From Butyricicoccus_A sp964387535 (GTDB lineage: Bacteria > Bacillota > Clostridia > Oscillospirales > Butyricicoccaceae), in NCBI GenBank assembly GCA_964387535.1, contig CAYLXH010000002.1:6972-70971 (forward strand): 64,000 nt of DNA, in the 5' to 3' direction. Below are positions 1 to 7,816 of this stretch, piece after piece. Both the position numbers and the translations under genes were made by a program. The notes below the pieces were generated by a model. The model ran no database searches. It saw only the letters and a list, made by a program, of their open reading frames with translations, and was not told where the DNA came from. Within the stretch, counting starts at the first letter, position 1. The number at the start of each line of letters is the position of its first letter.

Positions 1-626
1 GGAACGCGGATGAGACGATTTCGTTGCGCTTGGGAGCAACGCTAACGGTTGGCTCGTGTTTGATGTCGGAACTGGTGGATCGCTTTTTGCAGTTAAATCC
101 TCCGGTGATGCCGCGAGTATTTGTGTACAATACGGAAAAGATTGAGCAGATGCTGCTGCGCAGTGAATTGGATGCTGCCGTGGTAGAAGGCAAAGTGGAG
201 AGCAAGGATCTCCGAATGCGCCTGATTATGCAGGATCCCTTGGTGCTGCTCACCTCACCGAATCACAATCCGTTTGGAAACAGACGCACTGTTTGCCGGT
301 GTGATTTGGCAGAGGTTCCGTTTATCATGCGAGAGCCGGGAAGCGGCACGCGCGCTCTGCTGGAAGAAAAGATGAAGAATGTGCCGATTCGGGAACAGTG
401 GACCTGTAACAATAACGCCGCAGTGTTGGATGCTGCGGAGCACGGCTTTGGCTGTGCGGTTATTTCCAGACGTTTGGCCATGCAGCGCATAGAGAGTGGA
501 GCGCTGATTGAAATCTCGGTGGCGGATATGACATTTGAACGCTCGTACTCTCTGGTATGGCACAAGAATAAATATATTAGCGATCCGCTTCAGATGTTCC
601 TGAATTTATGTGATGGAATGGAGTGA
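1..626 (+). CDS. LysR-type transcriptional regulator, C-terminal part
   Basis: The reading frame is open from base 3 and enters from outside the window, so the N-terminal winged helix is missing. The visible 207 residues have the pattern of a LysR effector-binding domain: a strand-loop start (RLGATLTVGSCL), an IEQMLLRSELDAAVVEG block and the PFIMREPGSGTR segment that is typical of CysL/CbbR-like members, where the Ser/Thr-Gly residues often contact the co-inducer. It ends at TGA just before a strong terminator. The target genes and effector cannot be told, because the divergent partner gene lies outside the window. Confidence 0.85.
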   Translation, partial: NADETISLRLGATLTVGSCLMSELVDRFLQLNPPVMPRVFVYNTEKIEQMLLRSELDAAVVEGKVESKDLRMRLIMQDPLVLLTSPNHNPFGNRRTVCRCDLAEVPFIMREPGSGTRALLEEKMKNVPIREQWTCNNNAAVLDAAEHGFGCAVISRRLAMQRIESGALIEISVADMTFERSYSLVWHKNKYISDPLQMFLNLCDGME

Positions 627-641
627 CCCATTCGAATAGAG

Positions 642-683
642 ACGCTCTCTGTGTGCTGTAAGCACGCAGAGAGCGTTTTTTAT
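642..683 (+). terminator. Rho-independent terminator after the LysR gene
   Basis: A 15-bp stem (ACGCTCTCTGTGTGC pairing with GCACGCAGAGAGCGT) with a 5-nt loop is followed by six T and then ATTTT. It ends the LysR transcript and insulates rubrerythrin. Confidence 0.9.
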
Positions 684-750
684 TTTGCTGCATAGTCAGA
701 ATGAAAATGGGAACAGTAACTGCAGAATCTCTTTCGAAGGAGGATTGGTG

Positions 751-1290
751 ATGAAATTTGAAGGAAGTCGGACGGAAGCCAATCTGGCGGCGGCATTTGC
801 CGGAGAATCTCAAGCTCGAAATAAATATACGTTTTATGCCAAGCGGGCGAGAAAAGATGGATATGAACAGATTGCAGCACTGTTTGAAGAAACTGCGGCC
901 AATGAGATGGCGCATGCACGGATATGGCTTCAACTGCTGCGTGGGAACCAGATGCCGGATACCAAGGGCAGCTTGGAAGATGCGGCCGGAGGAGAACATT
1001 TTGAACAGGCAGAGATGTATCCGGAATTTGCATCGGTGGCGCGGGAAGAAGGCTTTGAGCATATCGCGTTTCTATTTGAGGAAGTTGCAAAGATTGAACA
1101 GGAACATGAGAAACGGTTTCGCGCACTGATTGAGAATCTGGAAGATGGTCTGGTCTTTTCGCGGGAAGGGGATGCAATTTGGCAGTGTCGTGTGTGTGGA
1201 CACATTCACATGGGAAAAGAGGCCCCGAAAATCTGCCCGGTGTGTGCTCATTCACAAGCATTTTTTCAATTGCAGGCAAAAAATTATTAG
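751..1290 (+). CDS. Rubrerythrin
   Basis: A 179-residue protein with an N-terminal ferritin-like diiron four-helix bundle (EANLAAAFAGESQARNKY, then EETAANEMAHAR and EEVAKIEQEHEKR, which carry the Glu/His ligands) and a C-terminal rubredoxin-like FeS4 site (CRVCG and CPVCA). Rubrerythrins reduce hydrogen peroxide in the cytoplasm of anaerobes using electrons from rubredoxin/NADH. The start at 751 is chosen because GAAGGAGG lies at 736-743; in-frame upstream sequence lacks a ribosome site. It stands alone between two terminators, so it is probably monocistronic. Confidence 0.95.
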   Translation: MKFEGSRTEANLAAAFAGESQARNKYTFYAKRARKDGYEQIAALFEETAANEMAHARIWLQLLRGNQMPDTKGSLEDAAGGEHFEQAEMYPEFASVAREEGFEHIAFLFEEVAKIEQEHEKRFRALIENLEDGLVFSREGDAIWQCRVCGHIHMGKEAPKICPVCAHSQAFFQLQAKNY

Positions 1291-1316
1291 ACGATACTTT
1301 CGCAAAGAAAACGATG

Positions 1317-1344
1317 GCGGCAGGACAACAGTCCTGCCGCTTTT
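1317..1344 (+). terminator. Rho-independent terminator after rubrerythrin
   Basis: Perfect 10-bp stem GCGGCAGGAC / GTCCTGCCGC with an AACA loop, then TTTT. Confidence 0.85.
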
Positions 1345-1458
1345 CGCGTGAGAAAAGTTTTTGCAAAGCGGTAAAAAATGTGACGGAGATGTATGGAAAT
1401 TTGAGTGCAAAGGGTGTAAAATAAAAATCCATGAATTATTTAGGAAAGAGGGAACAGT

Positions 1459-2121
1459 ATGACATTGGCGGAAGCGATCACACAGGTTCATAATGGAAAT
1501 CAGGATGGTCTGCGCGTGTTGCTTTCGATCACTGCACCGAATCTTTGGGTAACCGTGTCGATGCTATGCAGTACGGCTGTCGGTACACGGATGACAGAGG
1601 TATATCGTACCGCAAGTCGGGCGACCGCTTCGCTGCACTCGCCGAGCGACCTTCGGTTCTGGCTTTGTCAGATGGCATATCCGATGCTGTTGGAGCAACC
1701 GGACACTCCGCTGCAACAGAATGGAACTTCCAGGACAGAAAGCTATCGGAGGCTTCTGACGGCTCTGCCGAGAGAGGAACGCAGTGCGGTACTGCTACTT
1801 TGCAATGAAGGGTTTAGCGCGGCACAGGCCGCCATGGTTCTGGACATGCCGGAAATTGAAGTGAAACGAGCGATGAGGCGGGCACGGACTGCGCTGGCAG
1901 AACGGGTGAAGCAAGAGCGTGCGTTTGCTGGAATTACAGTCAATACAGCATGGATGATGGATGAGATGTCCGCGCTGCGGCGGGAACAGGCGCAAAAGGA
2001 CGCGTTGTTTGAACAGGTTTTCCAGTGTGTGCTGACGAATACCGAGTTTGAAGAACAGATGCAGCCGTCGGAGGAGCCGCCCTCTGGATTTTTAAAGAAG
2101 CTATTTCGTACGAAACGATAA
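1459..2121 (+). CDS. Sigma-70 region 4-like (ECF-type) protein
   Basis: A 220-residue protein. Residues about 100-150 (LPREERSAVLLL, then a helix-turn-helix with FSAAQAAMVLDMPEIEVKRA) look like sigma region 4.2, which reads the -35 element. The N-terminal 80 residues only weakly resemble region 2 (TEVYRTASRA, RFWLCQMAYPML), and a -10 reading motif is not obvious. About 60 residues of charged helix follow the HTH, longer than in a simple ECF factor. No anti-sigma gene is adjacent; yqeY follows after 48 bp. It may be a true ECF factor with a degenerate region 2 or a sigma-derived regulator. Confidence 0.7.
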   Translation: MTLAEAITQVHNGNQDGLRVLLSITAPNLWVTVSMLCSTAVGTRMTEVYRTASRATASLHSPSDLRFWLCQMAYPMLLEQPDTPLQQNGTSRTESYRRLLTALPREERSAVLLLCNEGFSAAQAAMVLDMPEIEVKRAMRRARTALAERVKQERAFAGITVNTAWMMDEMSALRREQAQKDALFEQVFQCVLTNTEFEEQMQPSEEPPSGFLKKLFRTKR

Positions 2122-2169
2122 GAGAATGCGGTTGGGATACGAGAACATCCCAGTTTTGGAGGAGATACA

Positions 2170-2619
2170 ATGTCAAAGACAAAAGAAATTCAAAAAGAAA
2201 TGATGATGGCGCTCAAGTTAAAACAGGCTGAGCGAAAGGAAGCGTTGTCCTTGCTGTTGTCTGCACTGAAAGCAAAGGCAAAAGATAAGAGAGAGGATCT
2301 GACGGAAGCAGAAGAAGATGCGATTATTAAAAGAGAGATGAAACAAGCTCGCGAAACGATGGAAGCGGCACCGGCAGACCGTATCGACATTCGGGAGGAA
2401 TGCCAATTTCGTCTGTCTGTTTACCAGGAGTTTGCTCCCGAGGAGATGGGAGAAAATGAGATCCGTGCGTTGGTACAACAGGTGTTGGATCAGATGGGGC
2501 TCGTTGCGCCGACAGGGAAAGATAAAGGCTCTATTATGAAGAATCTGATGCCGTTGGTTAAGGGAAAAGCGGATGGAAAACTGGTCAATCAGATTGTCGG
2601 GGAGATGCTTGGTGCATGA
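2170..2619 (+). CDS. GatB/YqeY domain protein
   Basis: A 149-residue YqeY-family protein. It has the family layout: a helical N-terminus (LKLKQAERKEALSLLLSALKAKAKDKR), ITEAEEDAIIKRE-like acidic helix, and the C-terminal GKxxGxxMK..MP..KGKADGKLVNQIV region shared with the tail of GatB. YqeY proteins are small cytoplasmic proteins thought to bind tRNA or assist amidotransferase function, but the exact role is not established. A good ribosome site (GGAGGAG) precedes ATG 2170. The stop overlaps the start of the next gene. Confidence 0.92.
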   Translation: MSKTKEIQKEMMMALKLKQAERKEALSLLLSALKAKAKDKREDLTEAEEDAIIKREMKQARETMEAAPADRIDIREECQFRLSVYQEFAPEEMGENEIRALVQQVLDQMGLVAPTGKDKGSIMKNLMPLVKGKADGKLVNQIVGEMLGA

Positions 2620-2867
2620 GACGGCTGATTATCAGGGGAAATCATATTCTGCCGGCGGCATTGCTGCTGTTTGCGGACTCTGAGAAGTATACCCAGCGAC
2701 AGATGGCGCAGTGGCCAGAGCTGGAGATTACGGTGCAGGACGATGGCAATTATGCGGTTTGGGTTAATTTGATTGACGATGCCGACCTGTTGCAGGACCG
2801 CAGGATGGACCATACGGGGATTGTCGAACAGTTGATGCCGTATGTTGATGAAATTTTGACGGACTGA
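2616..2867 (+). CDS. Small conserved-looking hypothetical protein
   Basis: An 83-residue ORF whose ATG overlaps the yqeY stop (ATGA), which implies translational coupling. The product starts with a short basic/hydrophobic segment (MRRLIIRGNHILPAALLLFADSE) and continues acidic and soluble (QWPELEITVQDDGNYAVWVNL). I do not recognise a family. The coupling and consistent codon use support it as a real gene. Confidence 0.55.
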   Translation: MRRLIIRGNHILPAALLLFADSEKYTQRQMAQWPELEITVQDDGNYAVWVNLIDDADLLQDRRMDHTGIVEQLMPYVDEILTD

Positions 2868-2949
2868 CTGTCAGGCATCGACGGATTATACTAATTGTAC
2901 TGTGTTATACTCAAAGTATTCTCGATTGGAAGAAAGGGGAACAGACACA

Positions 2950-3168
2950 GTGCTGCATTACATGAGAACAACAAAGCGAGACAGGGAGTACCGGCTCTGG
3001 TACGGTGTAGCGGCGATACAGGACGAACGGGTGGAACAGCGTCTGGACGGATTGACGACAGATAGCGGAAGCATTCGACGACTTGTAGAACAGCTCAATG
3101 ACGGACGCGCTTCTTTGGTACATTTTGCAGAGATTGTGGAGGATTTTATGGAGCATTCCATTCGGTGA
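2950..3168 (+). CDS. Small DUF6514-like protein
   Basis: A 72-residue protein starting with GTG at 2950, chosen because AGAAAGGGGA lies 9 bases upstream; an ATG at 2962 is a possible alternative. The pattern of a YGVAAIQ strand, a middle DGLTTDSGSIRRLVEQLN helix and a C-terminal LVHFAEIVEDFM helix resembles DUF6514, a short family common in Oscillospirales with no known role. That match is from memory. Confidence 0.55.
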   Translation: MLHYMRTTKRDREYRLWYGVAAIQDERVEQRLDGLTTDSGSIRRLVEQLNDGRASLVHFAEIVEDFMEHSIR

Positions 3169-3208
3169 TGGAAGCTCTGCAGTCTCTGCCGCCCTAGGGA
3201 GAAATAGT

Positions 3209-3766
3209 ATGAATGTTTGGGATATTGCGTTGATTGGTGCTGGTCTGAGCATGGATGCGTTTGCGGTCTCTATTTCGAATGGGATGGTATATCGCAACAT
3301 GACTCGAAGTCGTCAAGCGGCGATGCCGATCTTTTTTGGTGTGTTTCAGATGCTGATGCCGTTGATGGGGTATTGGGTAGGCAGTTTGTTTGCAGACTGG
3401 ATTGATCATTACGCCGGTCTTATCATTCTGGTGATTTTGGGTGCGATTGGCGGCAAGATGATTTGGGATGGGCTTTGTGAGGGCAAAGAAGATTGTCCGC
3501 AGGAGTCAGCAGACAATTTGTCGTGGAACGTGCTGTTTTTTCAGGCGATTGCCACCAGTATAGATGCGTTTGCCGTTGGTGTTGGTTTTTCTGCGATTCA
3601 TCTGGCTGTTTTTCCGGCAACCATGCTGATTGGACTGATTACCTTTGTCTTTTGCTGGATTGCTATTATAGTCGGAAAAGCGTTTGGTGCGCTGTTGGAA
3701 GATAAGGCGCAGATCGTTGGCGGGGCAATTCTTGTTTTGATCGGAATCAAAAATTTTTTGGCATAA
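3209..3766 (+). CDS. mntP: MntP-type manganese efflux pump
   Basis: A 185-residue membrane protein with six predicted helices and two internal repeats. Each repeat carries the MntP signature with a membrane-buried Asp: LSMDAFAVSISNG in TM1 and TSIDAFAVGVGF in TM4. MntP exports Mn2+ and guards against manganese overload. Start ATG 3209 follows AGGGAGAAATAGT; the longer upstream frame overlaps the previous gene without a ribosome site. Only 40 bp separate it from the small gene before it. I looked for a yybP-ykoY manganese riboswitch upstream and saw none. Confidence 0.92.
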   Translation: MNVWDIALIGAGLSMDAFAVSISNGMVYRNMTRSRQAAMPIFFGVFQMLMPLMGYWVGSLFADWIDHYAGLIILVILGAIGGKMIWDGLCEGKEDCPQESADNLSWNVLFFQAIATSIDAFAVGVGFSAIHLAVFPATMLIGLITFVFCWIAIIVGKAFGALLEDKAQIVGGAILVLIGIKNFLA

Positions 3767-3771
3767 GTAAG

Positions 3772-3813
3772 TGGTGTGCGACAGAACAACGGGCTCTGTC
3801 ACACACCATTTTT
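3772..3813 (+). terminator. Rho-independent terminator after mntP
   Basis: Stem TGGTGTGCGACAGA / TCTGTCACACACCA (one mismatch) around a 9-nt loop, followed by TTTTT. Confidence 0.8.
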
Positions 3814-3852
3814 GCTCAATGGCATAGTGAAGGAAATATCTCTGTGGAGTAA

Positions 3853-4653
3853 TCAATGAGTTGCACTTTCGCCGGAACTGCTATTGCTGGAATTACAAAT
3901 TTGCTTTCCGGTATGATCCATCGTATAGTTCTCTTTGTAAATGAGCTCACTGACCGGAACAAAGGAAAATCCTTGTTCGATCAGACCATCAATCACTTCT
4001 GGCAAAGCTGCTGGGGTGTTGGTGGCTGCATTGTGAAACAAGATGATGCTGCCGTTCTGTGCTTTGCTGCAAACGCGGGAGACGATCTCAGATGGCGCTG
4101 GATCTTTCCAGTCGAGACTATCAACATCCCATTGAATCGTATACATTCCCATATCACGTAGAGTAGAAACAACCTGATCATTGTAGTCGCCATAGGGTGG
4201 ACGAAACAGGATGGGAGTTTTTCCGGTGACAGCGGCGATTTTTTCGTTGCAGGATTGTACTTCCTGTTTCATTTGGTCGGTGGAAAGTTGTGTCATGTAA
4301 GGGTGAGTGGCCGAATGATTCATAACTTCGTGACCGGCATCCGAAAGAGCTTTGACGGATTCCGGATATTTATCGACCCATTCTCCGACGACAAAAAATG
4401 TCGCACAGATGTTGTGTTCTCCGAGGATGTCAATGAGCTGCTGGGTATCCTCATTCCCCCATGCGGCATCGAAGGTCAAAGAGCACACCTTGTCATTGCG
4501 ATCAACACAATAGATGGGAAGATCGCGTTCGGTTGCTGTTGCACGCAGGTCACTGCCGGATTTGCAGAAGGTCACAGCCAGTCCTCCGAGTACGACTGCA
4601 CCGAAGAAAATCCACTTCAGCCTCCGGACGGAAATTACATGGAACATAGTCAT
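3853..4653 (-). CDS. pdaB: PdaB-like sporulation polysaccharide deacetylase
   Basis: A 266-residue protein with one N-terminal membrane anchor (residues about 12-30) followed by a NodB deacetylase domain. Metal and catalytic motifs are visible: TFDAAWGNEDT with the two Asp, H-x3-H in NHSATH, the RPPYG motif, and a C-terminal ILFHN. The TFDAAWG form and the FHVISVRRLKW start match the PdaB family, needed for stable spore formation in Bacillus. It probably deacetylates spore cortex or cell wall glycan outside the membrane. GAGGAGGTG precedes the start. It converges on mntP. Confidence 0.85.
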   Translation of the reverse strand: MTMFHVISVRRLKWIFFGAVVLGGLAVTFCKSGSDLRATATERDLPIYCVDRNDKVCSLTFDAAWGNEDTQQLIDILGEHNICATFFVVGEWVDKYPESVKALSDAGHEVMNHSATHPYMTQLSTDQMKQEVQSCNEKIAAVTGKTPILFRPPYGDYNDQVVSTLRDMGMYTIQWDVDSLDWKDPAPSEIVSRVCSKAQNGSIILFHNAATNTPAALPEVIDGLIEQGFSFVPVSELIYKENYTMDHTGKQICNSSNSSSGESATH

Positions 4654-4672
4654 TCCGACACCTCCTCAGGGT

Positions 4673-4701
4673 AGCGTATTCGGAACGGGTTGGACGATAT
4701 G
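4673..4701 (-). promoter_or_regulatory. Possible sporulation sigma promoter for pdaB
   Basis: On the minus strand, CATATCG, 14 bases, then AATACGCT lies just upstream of the pdaB ribosome site. This resembles sigma-E/sigma-G elements (GNATA-like -35, CATACNNT-like -10), but the -10 match is partial. Confidence 0.35.
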
Positions 4702-4847
4702 ATAGAGTAAGAAGGGAATTGGAGAAGAGATGATAGCGTCAATGGGAAGAGGAAGCAAAACGAACGAAGAATGGTAAAATGTGTGTATTTTGAGCTGTTC
4801 AATGTAAATTTTTTCTTTTTTGATACAAAAGATCGTTCAGCAAACAG

Positions 4848-4876
4848 TTGACAAATAAGATTGTACTGGTTATGAT
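4848..4876 (+). promoter_or_regulatory. Sigma-A promoter of the XRE-cupin gene
   Basis: TTGACA at 4848-4853, a 17-bp spacer and TATGAT at 4871-4876, about 75 bp before the start codon. Near-consensus. Confidence 0.85.
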
Positions 4877-4949
4877 TAGTTTAATGTTGGTTCGAAATAT
4901 GTGCCATTAACAGAGCAGCATTTCGGTCAGGAAGGGCGGAATCATTTAA

Positions 4950-5516
4950 GTGAAAGACATCGATCAATTTACCATTGGAGAACGGATTAAATCATTGCGT
5001 CAAGAGCGTGGTCTTACACTCCGACAGCTTGCAGCCAAGACGGGACTTTCTCTGGGATATTTGAGCAAAGTAGAACGCGGGCTCAGCAAACCGTCGTATA
5101 GTACGATTCAAAGTATTTGTTATGCGCTGGAGATGACGGCCAATCCGTTTATGCTTCCGCAACAGCCGGCAGAAGAGGTGGAAGGAAACGGTTCCTATAT
5201 GATCTCTCGAGATCGACGATCGCTGATTTATGGTGCGACCAACCTGTTTCAATTTGAATCAGTATTTGAGGAAAATCCGCATTTTAAGCTGAATGTCATG
5301 ACGTTGCAGCCTGGATGTACGGAGCAGGTAAATTCGATTCACAGTTATGACGAGCTGGGAATTGTGGCAGAAGGGCGCATGGAAGTGGAGCTGGATGGCA
5401 GTATTCGCTACGAATTGGGTCCAGGGGATGCTGTTTTGATTCGGAGCGGAATACATCATTCTACAAAAAATCTGTTACCCACTGTATGTGTTTCCTATTG
5501 GATTGAAATCTTATAA
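4950..5516 (+). CDS. XRE-cupin transcriptional regulator of locus A
   Basis: A 188-residue protein: an XRE helix-turn-helix at about 10-65 (RIKSLRQERGLTLRQLAAKTGLS, then YLSKVERGLSKPS) and a C-terminal cupin at about 110-185 (HSYDELGIVAEGRMEVELDG, PGDAVLIRSGIHHSTKN). Proteins of this layout are usually effector-responsive repressors or activators of small-molecule catabolism, such as PuuR. GTG at 4950 follows AAGGGCGGA. It sits directly upstream of the BCCT-GRE operon, whose leader carries a perfect palindrome at 5935-5952; it is the obvious candidate to bind there. Confidence 0.88.
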   Translation: MKDIDQFTIGERIKSLRQERGLTLRQLAAKTGLSLGYLSKVERGLSKPSYSTIQSICYALEMTANPFMLPQQPAEEVEGNGSYMISRDRRSLIYGATNLFQFESVFEENPHFKLNVMTLQPGCTEQVNSIHSYDELGIVAEGRMEVELDGSIRYELGPGDAVLIRSGIHHSTKNLLPTVCVSYWIEIL

Positions 5517-5540
5517 GTGTGGGGCACAAGGGTCTGTGTC

Positions 5541-5556
5541 TGTTTTGTATGAAACA
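5541..5556. promoter_or_regulatory. Operator-like half-conserved palindrome
   Basis: TGTTTTGTATGAAACA resembles the perfect palindrome at 5935-5952 (same TGTTT and GAAACA ends). It is followed by ATAAAAT; the longer word GAAACATAAAAT recurs at 5863-5874, just upstream of the BCCT promoter. This suggests several contact points for one regulator. Confidence 0.45.
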
Positions 5557-5660
5557 TAAAATTTTGAGAATCTACTGGCATCGGAATGGTAACGGTGTCA
5601 GTTTTATTTTGGAACAATAAGAAAGACGATGCAATTTATTGCATAAATAAAGAGTATTTC

Positions 5661-5702
5661 CTCGTGATACAGTGCAGTATGTTCTGTATCGCGAGTTTTT
5701 TT
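5661..5702 (+). terminator. Rho-independent terminator after the XRE-cupin gene
   Basis: Stem CTCGTGATACAG / CTGTATCGCGAG (one G-U) with an 11-nt loop, then seven T. It separates the regulator transcript from the BCCT-GRE transcript. Confidence 0.85.
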
Positions 5703-5879
5703 GTGTACGGAGCTGATCCGGTCTTCGAGAGGAAAAGGAAACGAGAAAAATTGCAGCTGTTTCCTGTGGAAAAGGGAGAGGAAACAAGAATAAATGTGCA
5801 TACAGGATGGAAAAATGCACAATTTATCGGGTGATTATTTGTCTAAGACCACGGTTTTTGTTGGAAACATAAAATTGTG

Positions 5880-5908
5880 TTGCATTTATGAAAAAGTGAT
5901 TGTATAAT
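5880..5908 (+). promoter_or_regulatory. Sigma-A promoter of the BCCT-GRE operon
   Basis: TTGCAT at 5880-5885, 17 bp, TATAAT at 5903-5908. The predicted transcript start near 5915 lies 20 bp before the palindrome at 5935-5952. No sigma-54 type -24/-12 element is visible here, unlike loci B and C. Confidence 0.8.
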
Positions 5909-5934
5909 CTGAAGTAGAAAAAACAGAGAAACAA

Positions 5935-5952
5935 TGTTTCATATATGAAACA
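5935..5952. promoter_or_regulatory. Perfect 18-bp palindrome, likely operator of locus A
   Basis: TGTTTCATATATGAAACA is fully self-complementary and lies about +20 to +37 relative to the predicted transcript start, a position suited to repression by blocking polymerase. Binding by the adjacent XRE-cupin protein is inferred from proximity only. Confidence 0.7.
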
Positions 5953-5961
5953 AAAATGCGG

Positions 5962-5976
5962 GTCCGGTGCCCGGAC
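5962..5976 (+). promoter_or_regulatory. Small leader hairpin with nearby ribosome-site-like sequence
   Basis: GTCCGG TGC CCGGAC forms a short GC hairpin, followed at 5982-5987 by AGGAGG. A TTG at 5992 could open an 18-codon basic leader peptide that ends before the BCCT start, but the spacing is only 4 bases, so this is speculative. Confidence 0.3.
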
Positions 5977-6082
5977 GATTCAGGAGGTGAATTGCCTATT
6001 CGAGACAGGAAGAGAAGAGGTCGTTGGTTTGACAGAAACAAATGAACGGCAAAAAAAAACAGACAAAGAAAGGGTTAATGTT

Positions 6083-7654
6083 ATGAACAAGGAAAAAACA
6101 CCATTGTTAAAGTCGTTTGAACCGATCGTATTCCTGCCGGCATTTATCGTAATGATTGGCGTCACGATTCTTGGCCTGTTCAAATATGAAACACTGTTGA
6201 ACGGCCTGATGGCGATCTTTAACTACACAATCCATGCATTTGGCTGGACCTACATCTATGTAACGATGTTCAATCTGGCACTGCTGCTCATCCTCTTGGT
6301 TCATCCGTTAGGAAAAACCAGACTGGGCGGGCCGGATACGAAACCGGAACTGAGTACGTTCACCTGGTTTGCGACCACACTGTGCACCACGGTTGGTATC
6401 TCGCTGATCATGTGGGGCGGTGCAGAGCCGGTATTCCATTTCATGAATCCACCGGAGTGGGCTGGCGTAGCCGCTGGATCTTCGGAAGCAGCGAGCTTCG
6501 CGCTGAGCACGGGTTACATTCATTGGAGCTTCAATCAGTATGCACTGTACACATTTGCCGGTGTAGCAATTGCAATCTTCCATTACAATCACAACAGACC
6601 GCTGAGCGTTGCAGCCGGCATGTATGGTGCGATTGGTGAAAACAAACTGGTAGCAAAGCTGGTCGATGCACTTTGCCTGATCGTTATCGTAGGCGGTGTT
6701 GCATCTTCTCTGGGTATTGGTATCACGCAGCTGTCCACTGGTCTGAACTATGCATTTGGCATTCAGGATTCTCAGTTCCTGCATCTGATTATTGCAGTGG
6801 TCGTAGTCGCTACTTATTGTGCATCCAGCTATTCTGGTGTTAAGAAGGGTGTCGCATTCATCAGCCGAATCAATGTCTGGATCTTCTTTGGTCTGCTGCT
6901 CTTCGTCTTTATCGTGGGCCCGACCATGTTTGAGATCAACCTTGGCACTGAGTCCCTTGGATACTGGATGGAGCATGGCCTTCATAATTCGCTCCGTACG
7001 GGTGCTGTAACGGGTGACTCCTGGCATACGGACTGGACGATTAACTTCTTTGCACTGAATGCAGCATATGCTCCGCTGGAGGGCCTGTTCCTTGCAAAGC
7101 TGGCAAGAGGACGCAGCGTTCGCGGATTTGTTGGTATGAACCTGGTCGTTTGCTCGCTGTTCAATATCATCTGGTTCATCATCATGGGCGGCGCTTCGAT
7201 CTACATGCAGATCAATGGCATTGACTTGAATGCAATCATGAATACAGATGGCCTGCAGGCTTGCGCATTTGCACTGTTCCAGAACCTGCCGCTTGGTGTC
7301 ATCACGGTTCCGGTATTTACGTTTGCGATCTTTATTTCGTTCGTCACGATGGGCGACTCCATGTGTACTTCTATGGCGGCAATGAGCATGCGCGGCGGCA
7401 TGGCTGCGAATGTTGAAGAGCCGAACAGCGTTCTGAAGATCATCTGGGGTATCTTCGTTGGCCTGCTGGCATACTTCCTGTTGGGCCTCGGCGGCGTAGA
7501 ATCTATTAAGTACACCTACATGGTATTCGGTTTCCCAACCTTTATTATCTGTTTCGGTATGATTTATACCGTTGCGAAGTGGATGTTCTTCCCGGACTTC
7601 AAGTTGATTCAGTCCCTGAAGGGCTTCTTCAGTGGGAATAAGCAGAACGTATAA
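6083..7654 (+). CDS. BCCT-family transporter, locus A
   Basis: A 523-residue integral membrane protein with about 12 helices and BCCT hallmarks: the MWGGAEPVFH segment in TM4, the unwound helix GGVASSLGIGITQLSTGLNY, and GLFLAKLARGRSVR after TM8. BCCT carriers import betaine, choline, carnitine, ectoine or taurine, driven by Na+ or H+ or by exchange. The signature tryptophans of TM8 (WTxFYWAWWISW in BetP) are mostly replaced: here WTINFFALNAAYAPLEG at about residues 317-334, so the substrate is uncertain. The start at 6083 follows AAAGGG; the earlier in-frame ATG at 5945 lies inside the palindrome and is unlikely. It probably feeds the GRE gene downstream. Confidence 0.9.
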   Translation: MNKEKTPLLKSFEPIVFLPAFIVMIGVTILGLFKYETLLNGLMAIFNYTIHAFGWTYIYVTMFNLALLLILLVHPLGKTRLGGPDTKPELSTFTWFATTLCTTVGISLIMWGGAEPVFHFMNPPEWAGVAAGSSEAASFALSTGYIHWSFNQYALYTFAGVAIAIFHYNHNRPLSVAAGMYGAIGENKLVAKLVDALCLIVIVGGVASSLGIGITQLSTGLNYAFGIQDSQFLHLIIAVVVVATYCASSYSGVKKGVAFISRINVWIFFGLLLFVFIVGPTMFEINLGTESLGYWMEHGLHNSLRTGAVTGDSWHTDWTINFFALNAAYAPLEGLFLAKLARGRSVRGFVGMNLVVCSLFNIIWFIIMGGASIYMQINGIDLNAIMNTDGLQACAFALFQNLPLGVITVPVFTFAIFISFVTMGDSMCTSMAAMSMRGGMAANVEEPNSVLKIIWGIFVGLLAYFLLGLGGVESIKYTYMVFGFPTFIICFGMIYTVAKWMFFPDFKLIQSLKGFFSGNKQNV

Positions 7655-7702
7655 TCCATTGGTTTATTCAATCACTATTCACTAAATACATTTTTCAATG
7701 CT

Positions 7703-7742
7703 GTGTTTCCATGAATTTGCGTCTGCAAATTCATGGAAACAC
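7703..7742 (+). promoter_or_regulatory. Perfect 18-bp intercistronic stem-loop between BCCT and GRE
   Basis: GTGTTTCCATGAATTTGC and GCAAATTCATGGAAACAC are exact complements around a GTCT loop. No T-run follows, so it is not a classical terminator; more likely an mRNA processing or 3'-end stabilising element that sets different levels of carrier and enzyme. Its outer ends also contain TGTTTC and GAAACA, as in the 5935 palindrome. Confidence 0.75.
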
Positions 7743-7816
7743 TATCCAAACTATTTGCCCTGGTGTATGATTTACAGACAGGGTCTTCAGGAAACGTTAA
7801 GAAGGAGGTTACGATC

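Noticed and set aside
3169..3208. yybP-ykoY manganese riboswitch before mntP
   Set aside because: The gap is only 40 bp and shows none of the conserved riboswitch sequence.
5945..6082. Upstream ATG at 5945 as the BCCT start
   Set aside because: It falls inside the operator palindrome and adds 46 non-conserved hydrophilic residues; ATG 6083 gives the normal family N-terminus.
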